Under the pieces are notes generated by a model. The model did no database searches. It was not told the DNA's origin and was given only the letters and a program-made list of their open reading frames with translations. From Trebonia sp. (GTDB lineage Bacteria; Actinomycetota; Actinomycetes; Streptosporangiales; Streptosporangiaceae): DNA of 5,229 bases. The stretch covers positions 1 to 5,229 of the forward strand of contig JASHPP010000102.1 in assembly GCA_030038035.1 (NCBI GenBank), read 5' to 3'. Positions 1 to 5,088 of this stretch are shown piece after piece. The position numbers and the translations under genes are program-made. Every line of letters begins with the position of its first letter. The stretch's first letter is position 1.

Positions 1-1345
1 GCCCGATCATCAGGGGGACGGACGGGGCGCCGCCGCCGGCCGGTCGCGCCGCCGGCGCGACCGGCGGCGCGACCGCGCCCGCGGCCGAGTCCGGCGCCGG
101 GGAGAACTCGACCACGCGGTCGTTTCCCGTGTCGGCCACAAGCACGTCACCGGACGGGGTTACCGCCAGGCCCTCCGGCGCCAGGAGGTTCTCGAAGGCG
201 TCGCTCGTGTCGGACTGCAGGCCGAACTCGGTGTAGAAGGTGCCGTCCGGGTTGTACACGCTGACCAGGTTGTAGTCCTCCTGCCCGACGTAGATCTTCC
301 CGTCCGGGCCCACCGCGATGCCGCTGGTGTTGCCAAGCGCGCCGTAGCCCGCCTGCGTGGTGCCGAACGACAGCAGCTGCGCGCCCGCCGGGGAGAACTC
401 GTAGACCTGGTTGCCGGCCGCGTAGCTTGGGCTGGACACCCAGATGTCCCCGCTCGCGTCCAGCGCCACGCCGGCCGGGGTCGGCACGCTGATCGAGCCG
501 GCATAGGAACCGGCGGCCGTGAACTCCTCGATCCTGTTGTTGTCCTGGTCCGCGACGTAGACCGTGCCGCCGTCCGCGGAGACCGCGAGCGCCACCGGCT
601 GGTCCAGCTGGCCGTCGCCGCTGCCCGCGGCGCCGAAGCTGGTCAGCACGGTCCCGGACGGCGACAGCTCGACCACGCGGTCGCTGCCGGTGTCGGCGAC
701 CCAGATGTCACCGGATCCGTCGACGGCGATTCCTTCTGGCTGGTCGAGGCCGGCGCCGCCGCCGGTCACGCGCAGCGGGCGGCCCGAGCCGTCGAACTCG
801 GCGATCGTGTTGCCGCCGGTGTCGGCGACCCAGATGTCGCCCGCCGCGTCGGTCGCCACGCCGTAGGGCTGGCTCAGCTGGCTCTGCCCGATCGCGCGCG
901 AGTAGGCCGGCGCGGGCGCGATCGTGCCCGGGGTGACGGAGAAGGCCACCGGGCCGGCGAGCACGTCATAGCCGTTGTCGTACAGGAAGTAGGCGACGTA
1001 GTCGCCCACGCCGTCCAGCGAGGCGGTGTTGAACGTGACCGTGCCGCTGGCGTCCGGCGTGTACTGCCAGACGGTGGAGGCCACGTCGCCCGGGGTCTGG
1101 CCGGGCTCGTAGATGCCGACCCAGTTCGTCGACTCCACCCCGGCGGCGGGCACGGAGTAGCTGAACGTGATGGAAGTACCCACGGGAACGGAGGTGACCG
1201 ATGCGGTCAGTGTGCCCTGGTAGGGGGCGTTCGCGGCGGGCGCCGCCGACGCGGGCGCCGCGGCGAGCGCGACGCCGAGCGCCGCGACCCCGACGCCGAG
1301 CGCGGCGGGCCCGAAGATCCTGGAGAGCCTGGAGAGCAGGGTCAT
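1..1345 (-). CDS. Secreted NHL-repeat beta-propeller protein with N-terminal Ig-like domain (partial, C-terminus beyond left edge)
   Basis: The frame is open from the ATG at 1345 to the left edge (448 codons), so the C-terminus is missing. Residues 1-34 are a Sec-type signal peptide: MTLLSRLSR, then an Ala/Gly/Val-rich core, with cleavage likely after A-S-A (32-34). Residues 42-139 look like an Ig-like beta-sandwich (NWVGIY at 74-79, W-x-Y at 93-95, GDYVAYFLYDNGY at 114-126). Six NHL-type repeats follow at about 159-201, 202-248, 249-286, 287-338, 339-388 and 389-416, with the signature QP-x-G-(I/V)-A-x-D ... G-D-I-W-V-A-D-T-G ... V-x-E-(F/L). Six repeats suit a closed six-bladed propeller. 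Residues 417-448 are an Ala/Pro/Gly-rich linker; a wall anchor, membrane segment or other domain could lie beyond the edge. NHL propellers usually bind ligands or proteins, and some are lyases; no catalytic site was recognised. No Shine-Dalgarno precedes the ATG; the start is chosen because the signal peptide begins exactly there. The gene follows the Nudix-like gene by 70 bp on the same strand. Confidence 0.9.
   Translation of the reverse strand, partial: MTLLSRLSRIFGPAALGVGVAALGVALAAAPASAAPAANAPYQGTLTASVTSVPVGTSITFSYSVPAAGVESTNWVGIYEPGQTPGDVASTVWQYTPDASGTVTFNTASLDGVGDYVAYFLYDNGYDVLAGPVAFSVTPGTIAPAPAYSRAIGQSQLSQPYGVATDAAGDIWVADTGGNTIAEFDGSGRPLRVTGGGAGLDQPEGIAVDGSGDIWVADTGSDRVVELSPSGTVLTSFGAAGSGDGQLDQPVALAVSADGGTVYVADQDNNRIEEFTAAGSYAGSISVPTPAGVALDASGDIWVSSPSYAAGNQVYEFSPAGAQLLSFGTTQAGYGALGNTSGIAVGPDGKIYVGQEDYNLVSVYNPDGTFYTEFGLQSDTSDAFENLLAPEGLAVTPSGDVLVADTGNDRVVEFSPAPDSAAGAVAPPVAPAARPAGGGAPSVPLMIG
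39..65. repeat. Perfect 12-bp inverted repeat with 3-nt loop inside the NHL gene
   Basis: GCCGGTCGCGCC (39-50) is followed by GCC (51-53) and its exact complement GGCGCGACCGGC (54-65). The right arm is partly repeated directly, GGCGCGACCG at 54-63 and again at 66-75 (period 12). The segment lies in the stretch coding for the Ala/Pro/Gly-rich linker after the last NHL blade (V-A-P-P-V-A-P-A-A-R-P-A on the minus strand). It may simply be expansion of GC-rich linker codons, but a stem this long with such a short loop would be very stable in mRNA. Confidence 0.8.
686..838. repeat. 24-bp exact direct repeat between NHL blades 1 and 2
   Basis: The 24 bases at 686-709 recur exactly at 815-838, a period of 129 bp or 43 codons, matching one NHL blade. 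On the minus strand both copies encode the D-I-W-V-A-D-T-G core of a blade. A related 16-bp match, CTCGACCACGCGGTCG, is shared by 107-122 (blade 6) and 668-683 (blade 2) and encodes D-R-V-V-E. This indicates growth of the propeller by internal blade duplication. Confidence 0.8.
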
Positions 1346-1352
1346 GGAGCGG

Positions 1353-1358
1353 ACGCTA
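1353..1358 (-). promoter_or_regulatory. Candidate -10 element (TAGCGT) for a leaderless NHL mRNA
   Basis: Read on the minus strand, TAGCGT fits the actinobacterial -10 pattern TANNNT. It ends 7 nt before the ATG at 1345, which would put transcription initiation at or next to the start codon. No purine-rich Shine-Dalgarno lies upstream of that ATG, which agrees with a leaderless message, common in Actinomycetota. No convincing -35 is seen 16-18 bp upstream. A chance match to such a short motif is quite possible. Confidence 0.25.
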
Positions 1359-1372
1359 ACGCCCGTAGGTGA

Positions 1373-1386
1373 CTTGGATAGCCAAG
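1373..1386. other. Small inverted repeat CTTGG-ATAG-CCAAG between the Nudix-like and NHL genes
   Basis: Five-base arms CTTGG (1373-1377) and CCAAG (1382-1386) flank a 4-nt loop in the 70-bp gap. It lies 30 bp beyond the Nudix-like stop codon and about 15 bp upstream of the candidate NHL -10. It could be a weak terminator for the first gene (no U-tract) or an operator for the second. The arms are short, so function is uncertain. Confidence 0.25.
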
Positions 1387-1415
1387 CTGGGTGGCCGGCA
1401 GGTGTACGACCTTTG

Positions 1416-1865
1416 TCAGATACCGAACAGCTTCGCCGCCGACTCGAGGAAGACCTGCGCGCACAGCGAGCCCCTGGCGGCCGCCTCGCCGAGCAGCGCC
1501 GGGTCGGTGGCGAACATGCACTCGACGTACTGCGTCACGGACGTGTCGGGCTGCGGCACCGACGGGGTCCCGCTCACGATGTCCGCCTCGTAGTCCGACA
1601 GGCGCAGCACGCACTCGCCGCGGTCCGCCGCCTTCTCGCCGATCTTGCGCCCGACCCGCAGTTCCACGCCGAGCTTGACCCGGCCCGCGCGGACGGCGGC
1701 GGCCGGCTCGTCCTCGCCTTCGCGCAGCGTGACCGCGGGCAGCCCCCAGACGCCGGCGAGCGGATCCGCCGGGTCGTCTGGGCGGCGCACGAGCAGGAAC
1801 GTGCCGTCCTCGCCGCGGACGACGATCGCGACTGAGTGCCTGGCGGGTTTCATCGAGCCCATCAT
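1416..1865 (-). CDS. Nudix-fold protein with degenerate, probably non-catalytic Nudix box
   Basis: A 149-residue protein recognised as Nudix-like from the N-terminal strand SVAIVVRGEDGTFLLVRRP (11-29), then PLAGVWGLPA (35-44) and the Nudix-box region 45-67. Against the family consensus G-x5-E-x7-R-E-U-x-E-E-x-G-U, the first Gly is Val45; Glu51, Arg59 and Gly66 are kept. The catalytic, metal-binding helix REUxEE reads R59-A-G-R-V63-K64, so all three glutamates are lost. Active Nudix enzymes hydrolyse nucleoside diphosphates linked to another moiety using Mg bound by these residues, so hydrolysis is unlikely here unless other acids compensate. A binding or regulatory role is inference; the ligand is unknown. 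The C-terminal half (TQYVECMFATDPALLGEAAA) resembles the usual Nudix strand-helix end, so the fold seems complete. Starts at 1865, 1862 or 1853 (MKPARHS) are all possible; no strong Shine-Dalgarno decides. The gene is divergent from the acyltransferase pair. Confidence 0.82.
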   Translation of the reverse strand: MMGSMKPARHSVAIVVRGEDGTFLLVRRPDDPADPLAGVWGLPAVTLREGEDEPAAAVRAGRVKLGVELRVGRKIGEKAADRGECVLRLSDYEADIVSGTPSVPQPDTSVTQYVECMFATDPALLGEAAARGSLCAQVFLESAAKLFGI

Positions 1866-2021
1866 CGCACCCGGCCGGCCGCGGCAGCCGCCGGGAAGAC
1901 CGGAATTCCCCGCGCGGGCGGACCTCAGTCTCTGGAAACCTTAAACTTCGCGGGCGATGCTAGTAGCGAGCCTGCGGATGCCCTTTCACAGGCCTGCTAC
2001 GGGCAGAGAGCTCTTCCTGGC
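1866..2021. promoter_or_regulatory. Divergent intergenic region between Nudix-like gene and acyltransferase 1
   Basis: These 156 bp must carry the promoters of both flanking genes. The only AT-richer patch is 1933-1968. On the plus strand it holds TGC-TAGTAG (1958-1966), readable as an extended -10, and GGAAAC (1934-1939) upstream, which resembles ECF-type -35 elements, but their spacing fits no standard promoter well. Palindromes seen: CGGCCGGCCG (1872-1881), GGAATTCC (1902-1909), AGAGCTCT (2007-2014). The only Shine-Dalgarno-like stretch before acyltransferase 1 is AGAGAG (2005-2010), 11 nt from the ATG. No element is convincing by itself. The region is open in frame with acyltransferase 1 but does not read like protein. 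Confidence 0.3.
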
Positions 2022-3308
2022 ATGGAACGGAATCGTTATGCCGACCTGCTGCGGGTCGTGGCCATCGGCGGCGTGGTCTACGGCCACTGGCTGCTGATCT
2101 CCATCACCTACCGGAACGGGCAGCTGTCCGGCCTTGACGCGCTTGACTACATCGGCTGGGGGCAATGGGTGACCTGGCTGTTCCAGGTCATGCCTGTCTT
2201 CTTCCTCGTCGGCGGCTACGTGAACGCCCAGTCGTGGGCGGCGCATCACGCGGACGGGCAGACCTGGACGATCTGGGTCCGCGACCGGGCCATGCGCCTG
2301 TTCTGGCCGACGGCGGTCTACGTGTTCGTGGCGGTCCTGGCGGTCGCGATCGCGCGGGCGGCGGGCGTGAACGAGGCAGAGATCGCGGAGGCCGCCTGGC
2401 TCATCGCGCTCCAGCTGTGGTTCCTGCCTGTCTACCTGCTGCTGATCGCGCTGACACCGCTGCTGCTTGCCGCCCACAGGCGGTGGGGCCTGGCGGTTCC
2501 CGCCGCCATGGCCGTCGCGGCCGGCCTGGTGGACATCGCCGTGGTGGGGCCGCACGTGCACGTGATCGGGTACGTCAACTACCTGTTCGTCTGGGGCTCG
2601 ATTCACCAGTGGGGCTTCGCCTGGCAGGACCGCACGCTGACAGACCCGCGATGGCGGCCCTGCGCGCTCGCCGCCGGCGGCGCCGCCCTGCTGGCCGGCT
2701 TGCTGATGCTTGGGCCGTTCAAGCCGGACATGATCGGCTCAGGCAACACGAACCCCCCGTCGATCGCGCTGCTCGCGTACGCCGCCGCCCAGGCCGGGCT
2801 GGTGCTCGCCGCCGAGCCCTTCGTCTCCAGGCTGCTGACCAGGCCACGGCTGTGGCAGCCGGTCAGGCGGCTGAACGCCACGGTGATGAACGTGTACCTG
2901 TGGCATTTCGTGCCCGCGATCATCGTCGCGATCGCCTTCTACGCGACCGGGGTGATGCCCCAGCCCGCCATCGGCACGGCCGAGTGGTGGGAGCTGCGGC
3001 CCGCGTGGTGGGGCCTGCTGACCGTGCTGCTCGTCGCCCTGGTCATCGTCGTGATGCGCGCGGAGCGGCCGATGCTCCGCCTGCCCGCCGGGGTCGGGCG
3101 GCCCGGGCCGTGGTCCCCTGTGCTCCTGCTGGCGGGCATCGTCGCCGCCTCGGTGGGCCTGACCCGGCTCGCGATCGCCGGGTTCGCCCCCGGCGGCCAT
3201 CCGCCCGTGCCCGTCCTGGCCGCCTTCGTCATCGGCATGACCGCGACCCTGTTTACCGGCCGCAACCAGCCGCAGGGCACCCGGCCGCAAGAGCTCCGCC
3301 CGGCGTGA
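2022..3308 (+). CDS. Acyltransferase-3 family integral membrane protein, copy 1
   Basis: A 428-residue polytopic protein of the acyltransferase-3 family (Pfam Acyl_transf_3), whose members move acyl groups to envelope or exported carbohydrates, lipids or antibiotics. The N-terminus carries the family R-x10-H motif (R11, H22) in the first membrane helix, after D8-L-L-R. Then come FFLVGGY (60-66, in place of the common FFxxSGF), the loop R87-D-R89-x2-R92-L-F-W-P96, LWFLPVY (132-138), HRRWG (152-156), IHQWGFAWQD (194-203), GSGNTNPP (239-246) and VYLWH (291-295). I count 11-12 hydrophobic segments, near 10-29, 46-70, 91-113, 125-150, 155-176, 180-200, 214-233, 245-266, 290-312, 327-348, 365-388 and 395-412. 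The start at 2022 is chosen because homology to the downstream copy begins exactly at MERNRY; an in-frame upstream start would add 62 unrelated residues and overlap the Nudix-like gene. The substrate cannot be inferred. Twelve bp separate it from copy 2, so co-transcription is likely. Confidence 0.93.
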   Translation: MERNRYADLLRVVAIGGVVYGHWLLISITYRNGQLSGLDALDYIGWGQWVTWLFQVMPVFFLVGGYVNAQSWAAHHADGQTWTIWVRDRAMRLFWPTAVYVFVAVLAVAIARAAGVNEAEIAEAAWLIALQLWFLPVYLLLIALTPLLLAAHRRWGLAVPAAMAVAAGLVDIAVVGPHVHVIGYVNYLFVWGSIHQWGFAWQDRTLTDPRWRPCALAAGGAALLAGLLMLGPFKPDMIGSGNTNPPSIALLAYAAAQAGLVLAAEPFVSRLLTRPRLWQPVRRLNATVMNVYLWHFVPAIIVAIAFYATGVMPQPAIGTAEWWELRPAWWGLLTVLLVALVIVVMRAERPMLRLPAGVGRPGPWSPVLLLAGIVAASVGLTRLAIAGFAPGGHPPVPVLAAFVIGMTATLFTGRNQPQGTRPQELRPA

Positions 3309-4583
3309 CGGCTCGCGGCCATGGAACGGAACCGCTACGTCGACCTGGTGCGGGTCGTGGCCATGGCCGGCGTCGTCTTCGGCCATTGGGTGCTGATCTC
3401 CATCACCTACAGCGGCGGCCAGCTGTCCGGGCTTGACGCGCTCGATTACATCGGCTGGGCACAGTGGGGCACGTGGGTCTTCCAGGTGATGCCGCTGTTC
3501 TTCCTCGTCGGCGGCTATGTCAACGCGCTGTCCTGGACCGCGCACCACGCGGACGGGCAGACCTGGACCGGGTGGGTCCGCCACCGGGCCATGCGCCTGC
3601 TCTGGCCGACGGCGGTTTTCGTCGCGGTGGCGGTCGCCGCGGTGGCGATCGCGGGGGCGGCGGGCGTGAGCACGGCGGAGATCGCCGAGGCGGGCTGGCT
3701 CGTCGCGCTCCAGCTGTGGTTCCTTCCTGTCTACCTGCTGCTGATCGCGCTGACCCCGGTGCTGCTTGCTGCGCACAGGCGGTGGGGGCTGGCGGTTCCC
3801 GCCGTCATGGCCGCGGCGGCCGCCCTGGTCAACGCCCTGCTGGCCGGGGGGCACGTGCCGTCCGTCGTCGGGTACGTCAACTTCCTGCTCGTGTGGGGCG
3901 CGATTCACCAGTGGGGCTTCGCCTGGCAGGATCGCACGCTGACGTCCCCGCGGTGGCGCCCGTACGCGCTCGCCGCCGGGGGCGCGGCCCTGCTGGCGGG
4001 CCTGCTGATCTGGGGGCGGTTCGCGGTCAACATGATCGGCTCGGGCAACACGAACCCGCCGTCGATCGCCCTGCTCGCCTTCGCCGCCGCCCACGACGGC
4101 CTGGTGCTCGCGGCCGAGCCCACGGTCTCCAGGCTGCTGGCGAGGCCGCGCCCGTGGCGCTGGGTCACGAAGCTGAACCAGGCCACGATGACCGTGTACC
4201 TGTGGCATTTCGTGCCCGCGATCGTCGTCGCGGTCGCGTTCTACCGGACCGGGATACTGCCCCAGCCTGCCATCGGGACCACGCAGTGGTGGGAACTGCG
4301 GGCCGTGTGGCTCGCCCTTCTCGCCGTGGTGCTCGCGCTCCTGGTCACGGTGTTCATGCCGGTGGAACGGCGGGCGGCGCGGCTGCCCGCCGGGCTCGGC
4401 CGGGCGGGGCCATGGTCGCCGGTGCTGCTGGCCTTCGGCGTCATCGCCCTGATGCTGGGCCTGACCAGGCTCGCGGTCGGCGGCTTCGCCCCGGGCGGGC
4501 ACGCGCCCGGGCTCGTCCTCGCCGCGTGCGCCGCCGGCGTGGCCGCGACGCTGCTGACCGGGCGCGACCGCGCGCCAGGCACG
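2022..4583 (+). repeat. Tandem gene duplication (two units of about 1260 bp)
   Basis: Unit 1 (2022-3281) and unit 2 (3321-4583) are homologous from start codon to the residue pair G-T near each C-terminus. Exact shared DNA runs include 31 bp at 2599-2629 and 3901-3931, 29 bp at 2427-2455 and 3727-3755, and 31 bp at 2891-2921 and 4193-4223. Flanking and inter-unit DNA shows no insertion-sequence ends or target-site duplications. The duplication is old enough for about a quarter of residues to differ, while the DNA runs could still support recombination between units. Confidence 0.9.
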
Positions 4584-4640
4584 CCGGTCAAGCGGGGTAT
4601 CGGGGACGCGCGGGGCGAAGTAACGCGTCGTTCGGAATAA
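3321..4640 (+). CDS. Acyltransferase-3 family integral membrane protein, copy 2 (tandem paralogue)
   Basis: A 439-residue paralogue of the preceding protein, collinear with it except for one extra residue near 180 (GGHVPSVVGY against GPHVHVIGY). By eye about 312 of 420 aligned positions match, near 74%. All landmark motifs are kept: D8, R11-x10-H22, FFLVGGY, the Arg-rich loop ending R-L-L-W-P, LWFLPVY, IHQWGFAWQD, GSGNTNPP and VYLWH (His296), so both copies look intact and potentially active. Changes cluster after residue 327, where identity is near 58%, against about 79% before it. The C-terminal tail is unrelated and 10 residues longer (PVKRG...RRSE). No Shine-Dalgarno is evident in the 12-nt gap; translation may depend on coupling with copy 1, whose stop lies just upstream. 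A GGCCGC/GCGGCC pair (3283-3288 and 3315-3320) could fold against the start codon. The gene converges on DUF427 with 8 bp between stop codons. Substrate unknown; divergence in the C-terminal helices may mean a different partner or acceptor. Confidence 0.93.
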   Translation: MERNRYVDLVRVVAMAGVVFGHWVLISITYSGGQLSGLDALDYIGWAQWGTWVFQVMPLFFLVGGYVNALSWTAHHADGQTWTGWVRHRAMRLLWPTAVFVAVAVAAVAIAGAAGVSTAEIAEAGWLVALQLWFLPVYLLLIALTPVLLAAHRRWGLAVPAVMAAAAALVNALLAGGHVPSVVGYVNFLLVWGAIHQWGFAWQDRTLTSPRWRPYALAAGGAALLAGLLIWGRFAVNMIGSGNTNPPSIALLAFAAAHDGLVLAAEPTVSRLLARPRPWRWVTKLNQATMTVYLWHFVPAIVVAVAFYRTGILPQPAIGTTQWWELRAVWLALLAVVLALLVTVFMPVERRAARLPAGLGRAGPWSPVLLAFGVIALMLGLTRLAVGGFAPGGHAPGLVLAACAAGVAATLLTGRDRAPGTPVKRGIGDARGEVTRRSE

Positions 4641-4641
4641 T

Positions 4642-4657
4642 GTCGGCCTTAGCCGGC
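4642..4657. terminator. Candidate bidirectional hairpin between convergent genes
   Basis: GTCGGC (4642-4647), loop CTTA (4648-4651), GCCGGC (4652-4657) forms a 6-bp stem with one G-U pair. It starts one base after the acyltransferase 2 stop codon and overlaps the DUF427 stop. There is no U-tract on either side; U-less hairpin terminators have been proposed in Actinomycetota. The stem is short and could be chance in GC-rich DNA. Confidence 0.3.
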
Positions 4658-5023
4658 GACGGTGATCTCGGCGCGGTCGGGGTAGAAGGCCACGTGCCCC
4701 GCGATCTCGGCGACCGCCGGGTAGGGCTGCTCGTAGCTCCAGATCAGGTCGGTCTCTGTGCGCCCGTCCGGCGTCTGGACGCTGAAGTAGCTGGCGTCGC
4801 CCTTGTAGGGGCAGTAGCTCTGGGTGCCGGTGCGCCGCAGCAGGCTCCGGTCCACGTCGGCGATGGGGATGTACTGCACCACCGGGTAGGACGCCTCGGC
4901 CAGCGACAGCGCGCTGTCGGACTCGGCGACCGTCACGCCGCCGACGCGCACGGTCACGCGGGAACCGGTCGGGCGGACCGTGATCGGGTGGGTGGCGTCG
5001 GGAATCTTGACGGCGCGGCTCAT
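4649..5023 (-). CDS. DUF427 family protein
   Basis: A 124-residue protein, complete and of usual length for a single-domain DUF427 (Pfam NTP_transf_9) protein. Recognisable parts are the N-terminal strands HPITVRPTGSRVTVRVGGVTVAES (12-35), PVVQYIPIADVD (47-58), the family signature S69-Y-C-P-Y-K74-G-D-A-S-Y-F80, and the closing WSYEQPYPAVAEIAGHVAFYPD (95-116). The family has a small all-beta fold; its biochemical role is not established to my knowledge, and the Pfam name does not demonstrate nucleotidyl transfer. There is no signal peptide, so a cytoplasmic location is expected. The start at 5023 is preferred over an in-frame ATG at 5065, because a good Shine-Dalgarno lies 6 nt before it and the extra 14 residues (MAYRANSARRREPP) do not resemble the family N-terminus. 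Convergent with acyltransferase 2; no functional link is visible. Confidence 0.93.
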   Translation of the reverse strand: MSRAVKIPDATHPITVRPTGSRVTVRVGGVTVAESDSALSLAEASYPVVQYIPIADVDRSLLRRTGTQSYCPYKGDASYFSVQTPDGRTETDLIWSYEQPYPAVAEIAGHVAFYPDRAEITVAG

Positions 5024-5029
5024 GGGCGG

Positions 5030-5036
5030 CTCCCTT
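5030..5036 (-). promoter_or_regulatory. Ribosome binding site for DUF427 (AAGGGAG)
   Basis: Read on the minus strand, AAGGGAG sits 6 nt before the ATG at 5023, ideal spacing. It is the only strong Shine-Dalgarno in the window and fixes the start of the DUF427 protein. Confidence 0.8.
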
Positions 5037-5045
5037 CTTCGGGCA

Positions 5046-5054
5046 CTGTTAGCA
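5046..5054 (-). promoter_or_regulatory. Candidate extended -10 (TGC-TAACAG) for DUF427
   Basis: On the minus strand TGC (5054-5052) precedes TAACAG (5051-5046). Initiation about 7 nt downstream would give a short leader of roughly 16 nt that just includes the Shine-Dalgarno. No -35-like sequence is seen 17 bp upstream. Weak alone. Confidence 0.2.
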
Positions 5055-5088
5055 CGGTAAGCCACGGGGCGGCCGCGGACATTCCGGC

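Noticed and set aside
160..504. Minus-strand open frame of 114 codons within the NHL gene
   Set aside because: Overlaps the NHL frame on the same strand out of phase; Arg/Thr/Ser-rich shadow.
564..866. Plus-strand open frame of 100 codons within the NHL gene
   Set aside because: Antisense to a continuous NHL-repeat reading frame; Ser/Pro-rich with no recognisable motif.
1344..1944. Several plus-strand open frames opposite the Nudix-like gene
   Set aside because: Low-complexity translations with no family resemblance, lying antisense to a protein with clear Nudix features.
1836..2021. Possible 62-residue N-terminal extension of acyltransferase 1
   Set aside because: It overlaps the start of the Nudix-like gene on the other strand, lacks family similarity, and the paralogue begins exactly at the later Met (2022).
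2007..3296. AGAGCTC found upstream of both acyltransferase start codons (2007-2013 and 3290-3296)
   Set aside because: Its distance to the start differs (8 against 24 nt), and the second copy lies inside the coding end of copy 1, so a shared regulatory role is not supported.
2739..4502. Very long (587-codon) open frame on the minus strand across both acyltransferases
   Set aside because: Its translation is low-complexity, rich in Arg, Gly, Pro, Gln and Asp, and it is antisense to two clear membrane proteins. It is an artefact of GC-rich codon positions, duplicated because the genes are duplicated.
5024..5065. Upstream start (5065) for the DUF427 gene
   Set aside because: It adds 14 basic residues without family similarity, and the strong Shine-Dalgarno lies inside that stretch, properly spaced for the start at 5023.
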